The position numbers and the translations under genes are program-made. This document shows, one piece after another, positions 10,623 to 23,566 of a stretch of 64,000 nucleotides of DNA. Numbering within the stretch: position 1 is the first letter of the stretch; every line of letters starts with the position of its first letter. This DNA is from Gossypium raimondii (Eukaryota > Streptophyta > Magnoliopsida > Malvales > Malvaceae), in assembly GCF_025698545.1 (NCBI RefSeq), contig NC_068569.1, positions 5,332,001 to 5,396,000 of the forward strand, given 5' to 3'. Under the pieces are notes generated by a model. The model saw only the letters and a list, made by a program, of their open reading frames with translations, was not told the origin of the DNA and ran no database searches.

Positions 10623-13600
10623 TTAGTGTAATGGAGAGTTAAGACCCTCTTGAGATGAAAGAGAGTGGAGAGGCTGGTGGCGCTTGGAAGAAGCCAGAGA
10701 TGGTACCTTCCTGAAGGAAGGCCTTTTATCAAGATGCTCTAGTGTCTTTTTTGCATAAATTTCTTGCAAAAATGGTGAAGCCTTTTCCTTCATCTTCAGA
10801 ATGATGAAGAAGATAAGGCGGTAACATATAAGGATGACCACCACTGCTGTTAAATCCCACCACTTGGACCGGTCTACCGAAACCCCAAAGTACTTGGTAA
10901 TGATTTCATCCCCGGTTAGTTTCCGATCCCCTGGTAGTAATGGGTCGAATTCCAGGCCTATGAAATCGTTCTTGTACGCCCCCTACATCATTGTTCCATG
11001 CAAAATTAGTGATTGTTAAGTAACTAGCTTCATTAAGGAAGGAATTGCAGCATACCTGAAGTGCCCATGAGCTAAAACTGATATACGAAATGGGGTAACG
11101 CCAGAATATCTTAGGAAGATCAGGCAGCAACCTGAAGAAGCCTGATGTCATCATTAGAATCCCCTGAAAATGAAAAACCTTGGGAGTTAGAAACTTAAAC
11201 AGATAAAGAGAGATGATAATCAAGTAACTTGGGATTTCACTTACGATAATTCCGGCACCGGTTACGATTCCCATAAGGTAATTAGGAACCATCGAAGCTA
11301 CCACCATCATGAGGCTCTCAATCACAGCGATGCTGAAGAAGATATTGAGACAAAAGAAGGCATAATGCGAAAATCCGGATCGAAATTTCACCAGGTAAAA
11401 TGTTATGGTTCCTGTGATAAGTGAAATCGTAACTAGGAACGGAAATGCAGACAAGAAATTGGAAAGTGTATAAGCCGCAACTCCATAATATCCATTCAGC
11501 CTTTCTTTATTGAAAACCTGTTAAAAAAAACAACGGAAAATATTACATGACAATGCCAATGTTTGTCTGCTTTAACTCAACTGAACTAAACACAGGGATA
11601 GTTCCGTTTTACCTTCAATTCTTCGATGAAAGAAGGAAAACCTCCGATGGACATGAAGGTCATGAAACCTGTAATAAATGCACCGCAGGCTACTCGGGCA
11701 AGGATTGCAGTATTGCCATATCCGACATCATAGAAGACGGTTCCCACACAAATAGATACAAGTATGTATATCACAATCCTTGCCCAGTAATATCCTACAT
11801 CTCTACACATGTTGACAAATGATCGTTTTGTCAATGTTGTAAGTTGCTTCCACCATGTTGCTTGACTTCCACTTTTTGTTTCTACCTCAAGTCCTTCCTG
11901 AAATTACATAAAAACTGTTTCAGCCATTGCTTTATATTTCAGGCTTTTAGACATCGAATTGAAGCTATGGTTTTGATTGCTTACAATTTTAGATATTTCT
12001 TGACTCCTAGCTCGAGCCATTTTCGCGTACTTTGAGTCCCGGTACTTTTCGACAAGGGCAGACTTGATCTGTGCTGTTGCCATCTCCATGAAAGGATCCG
12101 AGGATGTTGGTTTATCCTAAATAAATGATACGAAAGATCAACTGTTTGGACATTAATTGTAATCATAATTCCTAACAAAGCAGAACAGTGTGGAACAATG
12201 CTTACGCGTAGTCTTTGAGAACCCTTCAATGTGGCAGTTATGGCGTCAAAGTCCGAATTTATACATCGGAGGAAGTGATCCGAAGGGTTTCTTCTACTTG
12301 GGCATGGAAAACCAGCTTCAGCAAAGAACTGTGAAGATCAAAGCTATGGAATTAGATTACAAGCACATCAAACTCATGCGATGCTTGTTTGTTCCAAGTT
12401 TGCTATACCTGGACAGCCATTTTTGCCTCCCCAAAATAAACAGTTTCACCACCAGATAACAAGAAAAGGTCATCAAACAGAGCAAAAACTTCACTACTGG
12501 GCTGGTGAATGGAAGAGACAACGGTCCTCCCATCGCGAGCTATGTTCCGGAGAGATTGAACCACAAAGAAAGCAGAGGCACTGTCAAGGCCGCTAGTAGG
12601 TTCATCCAGGAATAACAATTTGGGCATCGTGAGGATCTCAAGTGCAATGCTAAGTCTCTTCTTCTCCCCACCACTTATTCCTCTTCGATGCCAATTCCCA
12701 ATCACTGTGTCACCACAGTCTTGAAGACCCATTTCCATGATTGTTCCCTCCACAATGTCTTTCACTTCTTCTTTGCTCAACGTGGTCGGAAGCCTTAAAT
12801 GAGCTGAGTATGTTAAAGTTTCTCTTACTGTTAGAGTTCCCAACATCACATCCTCCTGAGTTACATAAGCCTGACAATTTCAATCAATTCTTTATGTGTT
12901 AGCGTAAACATGCCTGAAAAATATTTGCTCTCCAGTGCGTTCTTGAATGAGAAATTATCAAATACTCATTGTCAGACTCCACTACCAGAATTAGTATATT
13001 GACACATACCCTTTCTCATACATAATAAAAACTGAGACGTCATAATTTCATAATTTGTAAAAAAAGAAAAACTTACAACAGCACCATACTCTAGTCTCTT
13101 CTTCTTTCCATTTAAAAGGATATTTCCGGTCATGACCACATTTCTGGCAAGTCTACCTGCACCAAGAACATCGATCAAGGTGTTATTTCATATATTATGT
13201 TAATATCAATTGTGAATAATGTCAGGCAGTCCATTTTTAATAATATTTACTAGCTAGGAAAAATGGGCTTTATATACGTGAAACGATATCGTATCAATTA
13301 GTTTAATCAACTTTACCTGTTTTAATTTTAAAAATTCCTTGGTAGTATCAATAAATAAAAGATTAAAAGTAGCTATAAGTGAGAGAAAGAGAGAGAGAAT
13401 AGGAATTAATGAAAGACTATTTTTTCGGTCCAATCATTTTACTGGGCGAGGACCTTTTATTTTCTTTAATCGTCGGCATCAAACGTAGGGTTCTTGCTGA
13501 AAGGGCACCAATTTAATACCACCTACCACCTAACTACAAAATTATTATGTTTATAAAACTTCTCTGCTTGCTTTTTTTTTTCTTTTTCTTTAAAGCTAAA

Positions 13601-15574
13601 TACTAATAAATTAATATGAAAAGAGGTTTCATAGATAATAAAAAGCAAAATTGAAATTCCTTACTCGCAATAATTTTATATACTAAAATGATCACTTCTT
13701 TTATATAAATTTAGACCATATGCTTTGATATCTTTTGAGATATCTTGAATAGAATATTTGGGATTACTATTCCTTCTTGTGTTAAAATTTATATTTCTTT
13801 TCACTATTAATCATGTTAAACCTAAACTAGGCAATTGCCAAATTCAAGGTTATCCCATTCCGGGGAGGAAAATGTAAGCAAAAAGTTCACGAGAAAATAG
13901 GAGGGGTCCGCTTTATTCAAGAAAGGAGTTAGGGCAATTGAAGGCGGAAGGTGGATGATGGCAGTTCGTAGTTAGCTATTGTTGTCAAAATGCGATTACA
14001 TAATTCCATGGAGCCCTGTCATACCATATCATCAATGCTGCAGTTATTACCTATAATTCAATATTCAGAATGCATTTTCATTTATAGTTTTGAACATTTT
14101 AAATATTTTTATAAATTTTAATATTTAAATATTGGATAAAAGATGAACTCAATAATTGATGTTTATCGCTGTTTTCATGCCACAATTTGAACTACCATCA
14201 ATTATTAATTTAATTGAAACAATCAATTCACCGACCAAATTTTTATTTCTCTAAGTATATATACTTGATTTTAGTAAAAACCTGAGAAAGAAAATATAAT
14301 ATATACACAAACCTTAAATAAAATATATATATGTTATATACAAATATAGTTTTTTAAAATAAACATTTGATACTCTTAATTAGCGACAAGAATTTAATAG
14401 ATTTATTTAAACATAAAAATTTAAATTACATCTTAATCAATCTCATCCTCTTACCTTAATTATAAAAAAAAAACTCAAAGTAAAATAGATATATGTATAA
14501 AAAATATAAATATGATTTAAAAAGAGTCCTTTTAACTCTCTCTTTTTATCATTTAATTTAAAGTGAGAAATAATGTTGCATTAAATATGATTGGAAGGAT
14601 AACTCTTTTGGTGTCCGGCAATTAAAGGCAGTAGACAGAAGACCGCTTTAATTTTCCGGGTACGGTTCTACGGCCTGGGAAAATACTGACAAAAATTATA
14701 GTTTCTAAAATTATGTCCTTTTTTTTCCTCTTTTGATTTTGGTAAAATTTATTTACTTAGAAGCCAAATTTTAGCAATTAGACGAGCAATGGGTAAAGTC
14801 AAAATGGAGGTTTCACAGAGAGAGGCTGTCCTAAACCAAAAAAAGATAGAGAGCAACCGGTTTTTTAGAATAGGTACAACATAAATTCTTTCACCCCATT
14901 AATCGTTTCTCATTATCCATTAATTAAATATTATCAATTCATCTAAATATTTAATCTAATGATAAATAACATCAAAGAGTCTTGAATAATATAATTTTTT
15001 ATGATCTCAAAATATTACTTAAAAATAGGTTTTATAAGGAAAAAAAGCAACAACGGAAAGAAAATCATATGTACCTTATGTTTTTATTATATATTCGTGT
15101 ATATAAGAGGTTTAGTAAATGAGTTGTTTTAATTTGTAACCCTATGGGTTTTTTCTTTCTGAAACTACTTATGTGATTCAGTAATCTGGTGTTATGTCGG
15201 AGACTTTGAAGGAAAAAACTCTTTTAGTATGTTTTTTTCTATATGCACCATATTCAAAACCGAAACTTTACACAACATTACTGCATATGATTTTCAGATA
15301 AATAAAAGGAAATGGGGCAAAGCAAAGAAGAAAAACCTGCAAGAGAGTCAAGCAGAGTAGATTTTCCGGAACCAGAAGGACCCATAATGGCCATGATTCT
15401 GCCAGGCTCAGCATATCCACTAAGTCCTTGAAGCAACCTTTTGGTTGGTTTATTACCAAAGTTTGGCAACACCACCGTGAGGTCCTGCCAAACCAAGTAA
15501 ACACCCCTGAGCTCATCCTCATGAGAAGCGCCACCGGCACCTTTCTTACTGCAGCTTGCTACCTCTATCTCCAT
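10623..15574 (-). CDS. ABCG15: ABC transporter G family, half-size, ABCG12/ABCG15-like
   Basis: Half-size ABCG pumps of this clade (ABCG11, 12, 13, 15) export cutin or wax precursors at the plasma membrane and work as dimers. Nine exons: 15574-15337, 13156-13077, 12870-12409, 12328-12206, 12116-11985, 11897-11613, 11517-11245, 11163-11056 and 10982-10623. All are GT-AG and in phase, giving 686 residues, the usual length. Walker [10 protein letters not shown] is at about 65-73, signature ISGGEKKR at 171, Walker [15 protein letters not shown] with D195/E196, and the H-loop in [11 protein letters not shown]. The membrane domain starts near residue 370 ([20 protein letters not shown]) and includes [18 protein letters not shown]. 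The C-terminus, rich in Ser and ending [11 protein letters not shown], is typical of the ABCG12/15 pair, and I cannot choose between these two. The first intron is long (2.2 kb). Every catalytic motif is intact. Confidence 0.93.
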
Positions 15575-15615
15575 AGCATCAGAAAGTGGGAAAACAAAGG
15601 AGAGAAGAAAAGAAT

Positions 15616-15625
15616 GAAAATATAG
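15616..15625 (-). promoter_or_regulatory. Possible TATA element of the ABCG gene
   Basis: On the minus strand CTATATTTTC lies about 45 bases before the ATG at 15574, followed by a CT-rich leader. Position and sequence would fit a short 5' UTR, but in AT-rich DNA such a match is weak evidence. Confidence 0.25.
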
Positions 15626-18600
15626 CCATCAACATTCAACGCACTTTGGGAGATGTTATTGGCGTGTTAGGGTTTCAATAACGATCACCAAACAACTAAC
15701 CATTAATGCAGTTCCTGTGAATGGAGACTCATACCACAAGCATGGGCCAGTGTGAGAAATAGAAATTCAGATAATAAATAAATATACAGGTGGATGAGAA
15801 GCATATGGGTGGGCATTGGCAAGTGGAAGAAATAAATGAGTTTGAATCCAATGCCAAAAGTTGCATTCATGACTCACTTCTACCTTCTTTATTGTCCTTC
15901 ATTTTCCATTTTTCTTTTTTGTCCATTCTATTTCTATTCATTTTTCTAAAATACTATTTTTATATTACAGAAGTATTTTTTATGATAGATAAGAGTATGA
16001 TTTGTAAAAGCATCGAATTTGAAACTAATATTAAATATTATTCAACATTCAAACATAGGTTATTTTTTGCAATTTTAATATGGTATTAATTATTTCTCTG
16101 TTAAATTTACCACATGTTTGATATCAAAACCCTAAACCAACAAACTTATTCTGTACATCTGAAAACGTCTAAAGCAATAACATGAGAAATACAACTAAGG
16201 GAGCTATTCCAAAACAAAAGAGTTGGCATACCATTATATCATTTAAAATGAATAATAAATTATATAATTGATTGTTGCAGATTCGTGTATGGTTTCCATG
16301 TATGCCTCTTCAGCGCCTGTCCTCACAATTTTCTTTACCATCATAATTACAATTACAATATCATTATAAATACATATATAGATTAACAATTACTGTTGGG
16401 TGTAATCTTAAGAGGAGAACGGGGTTTGAACCTTAGAGATAACAGTGTTAAAAGGACCAGCCACAAACTTCGAACATAAATAATAAAATGAACGTGAAAA
16501 GTACAAAAAATATATATATCCAAGCAACTATCAAATAGAATCAAATCAATATATAAAATCAAACCGACGAAAAATCAAAACTAGACAAAATTCACCTACG
16601 ATAAAATGTACATGGTGAAATCCACGCATGACAAATTGACAATTACACATATAATGAAACACAAACTTATATGTCTTCATCTTCCAACCTCACCATGTGT
16701 AGTTGGTTAGTCAATTTTAGTCTAAATTATTTTGATTCTTAATTGACATATTTGTTTCATAATTATTTTAATCTACACTTTGTTTCAATTTTTAGTAAAT
16801 TTGTGCATTTTGTAAAATTATATAAAATAGCATTTATTCAAAGGATACCTAAAATATAACACTGTAGCATTTGTAGTACAATTTAAACTGCTTTTATTTT
16901 TATCTAAATAACCCTCACACAATTCAGGAGTCAGGACAATGACCACAAGTTTTGTCTGTTTTGTTGACCAAACATAAGCTCATTTGTATATTTTTGGAAG
17001 GAGAATTTTGGATCATACTATTTTACTGCAAAGATTCATATACTTATGAAGTTTAAGGTTTTATTGAATTCATAACATATAAATATACATTTTAAAATAT
17101 TGAATGATAATTTTATGGGAATGATAGTTTTTTTTTTACGTCAGTGGGTAGTTATTTTAAAAAATAAATTTTTTTTAGGATGTGATTTTTTTTTGTTTAA
17201 TTTTTTTTAAAAAATATATAAATGAAAAATATTTTGTACATTGTTAGTGGAGTTTTTAGACTCCATAAACACTTTCGTGTGGATTCAAGTGAATCATCTT
17301 TTTTAAATCCTCGTCCGCTAGACAAGAGGATAGCAACTTACAAATTATGTTTCGGTAGGACATGTATTTCTATTACTATGAAATTCATAGATGAAGTAAT
17401 TAATCGTGGGGTTACCATTATATTGTTTGTAGTGACGAATCTTGTATGTGTTCTTAAGAAGAAAATAAATTTGACAAAATTTCGGGGTAAGATAAAGGGG
17501 TCGACAAGTGTCCTATAGAGGTATAGTAAAATATTAAAAAAAACTAAATATTTTTTTAAAAAATAAACTCATGACAATTTTTTTAGACTGCTTGTGAAAT
17601 AAAAAGGTACATTGTCAATTAATATATATATATATATATAAACACATTTATAACAATATTTTTTAGGAAAAAAGAGAACTTCGATAATGAGAAAGTCACA
17701 AAATCAACGAGCAAAATGAAGATATGGGCTGCTAAACCTGAGTCAACAGGCCCACTCTATACACCAAAATCTTTCATCTGCAATCCTTAATCGCACTAAC
17801 AATAGGCGTAGACATAACATTCACATTAAAAGAAGAATTGGAAAAAGCATCACATTTCGTGTGGTTTGTATGTAATAAGGCCACTCGCACTAGCGAATGA
17901 GCTGCCTTGTTGGCACATCAACGAGTCCAACAAAAGGATAGGTGCTAAAAGTGATCTTTCATAAGCAAACAATTATGTAGCAGCACACCTAAATTAGATG
18001 CATTAGATAATGTGTGAGTCAAAGCAAATATAACAAGCAAACAACCCAACTCAATGAGTACATTGTCGAGGGACAACATTTTTAATCATGACAGCACCTC
18101 CCGATTGGCATAAGCTCCAACGATGACTCTAAAAAACACTTCGACGCACGACCTGTGGGGTCCAAAATACAAATGATAACAACCTCAGTTAAAATGTTAG
18201 GACAAGTCTTAAAGTTACATATGTACTTTGATTTAATGTGCAATTTGATACATAACTTTGATTTGGTGCAATTATACATGTGAAACTCTGATTATAGTTT
18301 CAAATATATACAATAAAACTTTAACTTTGATTCTCTTATACACATTTAAAGAAATAAATATATCAATTTATTCTTATATTGAATAAATATAATTATTTGT
18401 TTGTGCAATATATAAACATAAAATGATATTATATTGATAATTGTATTAATAATTTGTGAGAATTGACTCAAATCAAAATTATATGTATAAAAGTACATAA
18501 AATAATATTTTTATATAAAATTATCATAGGTTGATTTGAGACTTATCTTGTATATATAAATATAACACTTAATGTTAAAACCTTTTCCTTTTCTAAATTG

Positions 18601-19539
18601 TTGTGTAATTTGAAATGTGAACATATTCACTATGGGGTTGAAGAAATTAGTATTCCACGTTAAATTTCAAGTTCAATAAAGTTGAGTACAAATTAAGTAA
18701 ATTTATTTTATGGTTTTACCAAAACAAATTGATAATTTAATAAATACGTCATGTTTTTGTAAGAATTTTATTATATTCAAATAAGTAGTTAATATTTAAT
18801 TTGCACCCAAATAAAGATTTATGAGTTTTAACTTTGAGTAAAATTCACTCACACTCCCATAACTTTTGATTACTGTTCCGTTTTTCATAGAATGTCACAT
18901 TTATGATTCATCTGTCCAACAACTAGGCTTCGTTAAGCATTATTATTATTATTATTATTGAAAAATGGTGTCATATTTGGATAAATTTTTTTGGTTTGTT
19001 AGTTCTATTAATATCTCATTTTTACTTTTATTTTTAAAATATAATTTAATTCATTCATTTGAGTGATTTTTGGGAAGTTTGTTTCTCAATCATACATGCG
19101 TAAGCCATGTGAATTGACATTTGGCATGAAAGTCAATTTTCAACTTTTGACTACCTAATGGATTTTTTTAAGGTTGTGGATGAAAATGAAAATTTGATTA
19201 TAAGTGTATCTTACGCTTCTACTTCTTATCAAATAAAGAAATGTTTTATAAGCTTATATAACATCAACTTATTTACAAAAAAAATTAAAATTAATATGTT
19301 AAAAAAAGGTACATAGGTAAGAAATGGGGACTTTTTTTCCTCTAACAATCCATGATATGCAAACAAATGCAACAAAATTTTTAAATATATGGCGTCAAAT
19401 AATTCAGGATATGACATGTCCTTATTAGATCAATATCAATGGTTCATTATATTAAAAAATTAAATTTTATTTTAGAATTTGAAATATATATTAGTAACAT
19501 GTAAAATTAATTGAGTATTAAAACTTATATTTGTAAAAA
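15626..19539. other. AT-rich intergenic DNA, ABCG gene upstream region
   Basis: Contains the ABCG 5' flank, a TA microsatellite near 17622-17640, a (TTA)n run near 18940-18960 and one LINE RNase H fossil (separate entry). Open frames at 15790-16089 and 17222-17518 show biased low-complexity composition and no recognisable domain, so I do not call them genes. Confidence 0.5.
17742..18170 (-). pseudogene. Decayed RNase H-like fragment of a non-LTR retrotransposon
   Basis: On the minus strand the complement of 17879-17918 reads CANKAAHSLVRVALL. This matches the RNxxAHxLAR-type motif near the end of the RNase H (RVT_3) domain that plant LINE-like elements carry downstream of reverse transcriptase. 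Stops and frame changes interrupt everything around it, and no reverse transcriptase is visible. It is the same kind of fossil as 26130-26562 and 35791-36365. Confidence 0.4.
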
Positions 19540-19544
19540 TATTT

Positions 19545-21364
19545 TGTCACACCCCTAACCTGTATCCTTCTATTTCATGCAATTTGGTCACTTTTTGGCA
19601 TTTTTACAAATTTACCCTTAAAGTTTCACATTTGTTCAATTTAGTCCCTGAACCTAAAACTGGTAAATTGACCATTTTTAACGAAAACTAATACTAGTTG
19701 AATAATCATATATTTTCCTCCTCCTCCTCTCCATTCCACATCCTTAATGTATATAATATGCTTATATGTAACATTATCTATAATTTCACCATTTATTTAT
19801 ATATTCATTCAAAGCTGTCCACTTGAGTAATAATCACTAAATTATTCATATCTTAAGCTACCAAACTCCAAATTAATATCCTCTAATTTTTCTCAAAACT
19901 ACACTCACATATCTTCTTACCATAAAATTTTCAGAATTTTTAGTTTAGCCAATAAGTACAGTTTATTCTTTAAAGTCATCCCTGTTCTGCTGCCTGACAG
20001 TTTCGACCCTTCTTCACTAAAAATTAATTATCTCATTGTACAGGATTTGAATGATGTTCCTGTTTGTTTCTATTAAAAATAGACTCATTAAGTATTTTAA
20101 TCATGTAAATTTTAACCCCTAATTATTTTTATGCAATTTTTGATGATTTTCCAAATTAAGAACAGGGGAACCCAAATTCATTCTGACCTTGTCTCACAAA
20201 ATTCATTATATCTCATGATTTACAATTCCATTACTTACACTGTTTATTCTATAAGAAACTATACTCAATAATATTTAATGCAATATTTTCTTATTCTCTA
20301 ATTCGATTTCCATGATTTATGGTGATTTTTCAAAGTTAACCTACTGCTGCTGTCCAAAACTGTTTTAGTGCAAAATGTTGATTACTAAATTTATAACACC
20401 CTTATTCCCTTTCTCTATAGTATTTCCCATCACTTTCTCTTATTTTCTTCACTAACATATCAAGAACATAAAACCTTATATAATAAAATCCTACATTAAC
20501 ATCAATTTCATACTTTTTCAATAATATCAAACTCAAAAATATATTGAAATCTTGATGTTCTTACCTTGCTTTATTGATTTCAATCTTTAGCTTGATTTTC
20601 TCTCTCATCCAGCCTCTATTTCTTGAATCTAGCTTGATATTCTAGCTCCCCATAGTCTCCTTATCAATTTTCTCTCTTGGTGGTTATGAAAATTTCTTTG
20701 AATTCTAAGTGAAAATGGTGGATTTTTGGTAAAAAGGACCAAATTGTAAAGAAAAGAAAACTTTCTTTCTTTCTTCTTCTTCTCACGTTGGTGCATGGGA
20801 AAGATGATGAATTCTCTTCATCTTTCCTCCCTTTTATATTAATCATTTAATAATAAAATAATACTAAAAATCTCAATAAAATATTAATTAAATAACATTT
20901 ATCTAATTAATTAATTGAAAATATCACCAACATCATCATTACCTTCTAGAATTCTCTCTCTCTAATTGACTATTTTGCTCTTTATAATATTTTAAAATTC
21001 CATCCTTGAGTCATCATTTAATTTGGTAAAATTGCAATTTAGTCCCTCAAAATTCTTCACCTTTTTCAATTTGGTCCTAATCCATCCATTTTACTTAGTT
21101 TCTAGATCATTCCAGTCTTAAAATATTTACACCATGGGTCCTTTAAATTTTTCATATTTACACTTTAACCCCTCAAATTTTGAGTATTTACTCTTGGGCA
21201 ACAAAACTTTTCTCACTTTTGCGATTTAATCCTTTCTTGAACTAATATGTCATAATATACTTACCAATGTTGACATAGCTCCAAAATTTCCCTTTTTTTT
21301 CACTTTATTTCCTTATTTATTATATCAAAGATAATACCTTCTGTAAAAGTTTTTGGGTATTACA
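19545..21364 (-). mobile_element. Solo LTR (1.82 kb) with 5-bp target duplication
   Basis: Starts TGTCACACCCCTAACC and ends GGGTATTACA, the TG...CA ends of an LTR. It is flanked by TATTT at 19540-19544 and TATTT at 21365-21369. Sequence is shared along most of its length with the solo LTR at 41334-43679, but about 500 bases after the first 20 or so are missing here. There is no internal gag-pol domain, primer-binding site or second LTR, so it arose by LTR-LTR recombination. A TATAAAAGGG box on the minus strand (20838-20829), also present in the other copy, suggests that transcription ran leftwards. Confidence 0.85.
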
Positions 21365-21369
21365 TATTT

Positions 21370-22693
21370 TATTAAAATTTAATTAGAATTAAATTTATTT
21401 TTATTTAATTAGATAAATAGTAATTTTATTTTTTTGGAAAATAGTAATTTTTATCTTTAGGAATTTGAATAGAATTATTACACATTTTTGCTTAAATTCT
21501 CACATGAGTAAACCTTAAAAGCATACACATGAAAAGGGCTGGCTCTTTCTTCTTTTAATCATAAATTGCTTTCAATTTACATTATTAGAGGAGCAGACGT
21601 GCTCCATCATTTTTTACTCTTTTTTTTTCCAGGTTTTAGTTCATAAAAGTTGTTTTATTTTCATTGTTATCTCTTTTAGTTAAATTTCAAATTTTGATGT
21701 TTGGATTTTGTTTATTGTTTTAATAAGAATTTTTTGTTCGGTGCTTTAAATAGTATACTGTTGGTAAAAATAACTCAATTTGTAATTCACGTTTTATTTT
21801 ACCAAAAACAAATTGACGTGGTTTGATTGGATGCACAGTTAAGTAATGTCATGAGAACTACCAATTTAATTTAAATGATTCACATAATTAAAATTATTAA
21901 TTAGAGTTGAGTTCTTCCCATTTGCAAGGCTATTGAAGAATTAAACATGAAAATTAATATCAAAGTTATTTATTTGATAAGAATTAACTGTTGAATTATT
22001 CCTGCAATTTTATTTTAAATTTTATACTTTATTCAGCATTTATTTTGATTTTACATTTTTGGTTGTGAGAAATCATAAACTTTATTAGTTCAATATTTGT
22101 GGAATAGACCCTAATCTTTAAATACGAATTTAAAATTTTACTTGAGGTGTAAGAGTTTTTCTTTGTGGATTTGACATCCATTAATGTTTTCATTTTTACA
22201 TAAAATTTTATTAGTTTGAACTACAAAATCGAGAATATTAATTAATTAATTAATTATTATGATAGATATTAATCATTTAATTAGTGCTATAGTTATATAC
22301 AAGTTATTATATTTTTACCACACATTTGTTTCATTTATTTTACATATTATACTAAATTTATTTTAAACTTACTTTTATTTACTTTTCCTATCATTCTTAT
22401 GCTAAATTTGTTTTTAATAAATGCCCTTATTACTTAATAAATTAATAATATCATTAATTTATTTAAATATGTTTTATAGATATTTAAAAGAATTATGATT
22501 AAAGAATAAAAAGTGTTTTAAAGTAATTCATCTTCACTTTCACTATAATTTAAACTCGCAATAAGTAATGTTCTATTATTTTAAAATTTTATTTTATTTA
22601 AACTACTTATTTATTTTCTTATATTAATAATTATTTAATGTGATTCCATATCGTAATGCTTAGAAAATAAGCAACTAGGAACTGTTCGTAAAA
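21370..22693. other. AT-rich intergenic DNA between the solo LTR and the methyltransferase
   Basis: No gene, RNA or recognisable element. Composition is close to 80 percent A+T with runs of TTAAT repeats (for example near 22235-22260). The 3' UTR of the minus-strand methyltransferase should lie just left of 22694. Confidence 0.5.
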
Positions 22694-23566
22694 TTACTTG
22701 AACAACTCCATGACCCACAAATTACAAACATAACACTCGTATCTGATGCCACTGAATCCAGCTTTACTAACCAAGGCTTCTAATTCTTGTTTGGTTCGTT
22801 CCTTTCCCCCTGGATTTTGCGTCATCATTACTACATCCGCCTGGCAAGTGGCTCTTACCCCACTACTAGTATCGGGTACATCCGGGAGCATGCAATCAAC
22901 CACTACAATTTTTCCCTCATCCGGGATCGCTTTGTAACAATTCTTCAATAACTTCAAACAATCATCATCGCTCCAATCATGAAGAATAAACTATCAATTT
23001 TGCAAGTTTTCTCATTAGTTTCTTACATAATATTCTTCAAAAAAAAAACCAAACATCTAACTCTGCCTGTAACTAATACGTTGTTACCTTCATAAAAATT
23101 GCATCTCCTTTGGGAACATTTTTAAACATGTCTCCAGCCACATGTTCAACACCTGTTGAAACATGTATCAGCTGTTGGAATTTTTTGGCTTCGGGATTGT
23201 GATTATATATAAAAAAGTATATCAAACGGATAAGGCAAGATGATGTTACCAGGGATGGGTGGGGCATGTTGGATAATATGAGGCAAGTCAAAATTAATTC
23301 CCTTGATTGAGGGATACTTGGAAGTAATGAATCTAAGGGAGACCCCTAGACCACCGCCGACATCCACAGTGACTTGGTTGAGGTGTTGGACGAATCCCTT
23401 GTAGGCGTCCAGGATGTTGTTCATTACCAATGTGGTGTGGTTCATCATTGCGGTGTTGAAAACATGGTTGAACCTCGGGTCCTCCCCTGGGTATTCGAAT
23501 GCGTGCATTCCATGCACCCTGTTAAATGGAATTCCTCCCTCAATAAACGCATCCTTCAGCTGTAAC
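22694..23566 (-). pseudogene. COMT-like O-methyltransferase lacking exon 1 (5'-truncated)
   Basis: Enzymes of this family move a methyl group from S-adenosylmethionine to a hydroxyl of caffeate-like phenolics. Exons 2-4 are intact: 23566-23250, 23152-23088 and 22990-22694, all GT-AG, giving 225 C-terminal residues. Visible features are [23 protein letters not shown], the SAM-binding [14 protein letters not shown], the catalytic His in FILHDWSDDD, and NPGGKERTKQELEAL with its conserved Glu. The usual second acidic residue (Glu in VxECxLP of COMT) is Asp here (VVDCMLP). The first exon, about 130 residues of dimerisation domain, is not found in the 4.5 kb upstream, which is AT-rich repeat DNA. 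The acceptor at 23568-23567 and its phase match the family's first intron, so an exon 1 once existed. A distant exon 1 behind a very long intron cannot be excluded. Confidence 0.75.

Noticed and set aside
15790-16089. 99-codon plus-strand frame upstream of the ABCG gene
   Set aside because: Phe/Leu/Ile-rich translation of a T-rich stretch; no conserved feature and no splice partner.
17222-17518. 98-codon plus-strand frame
   Set aside because: No domain recognised. Codon use follows the AT-rich background, and it sits in repeat-rich DNA.
20664-20846. 60-codon frame in the left solo LTR, with a same-length relative at 42950-43132
   Set aside because: Both frames span the LTR TATA region. Their similarity comes from shared LTR ancestry, and the product is low-complexity and charged.
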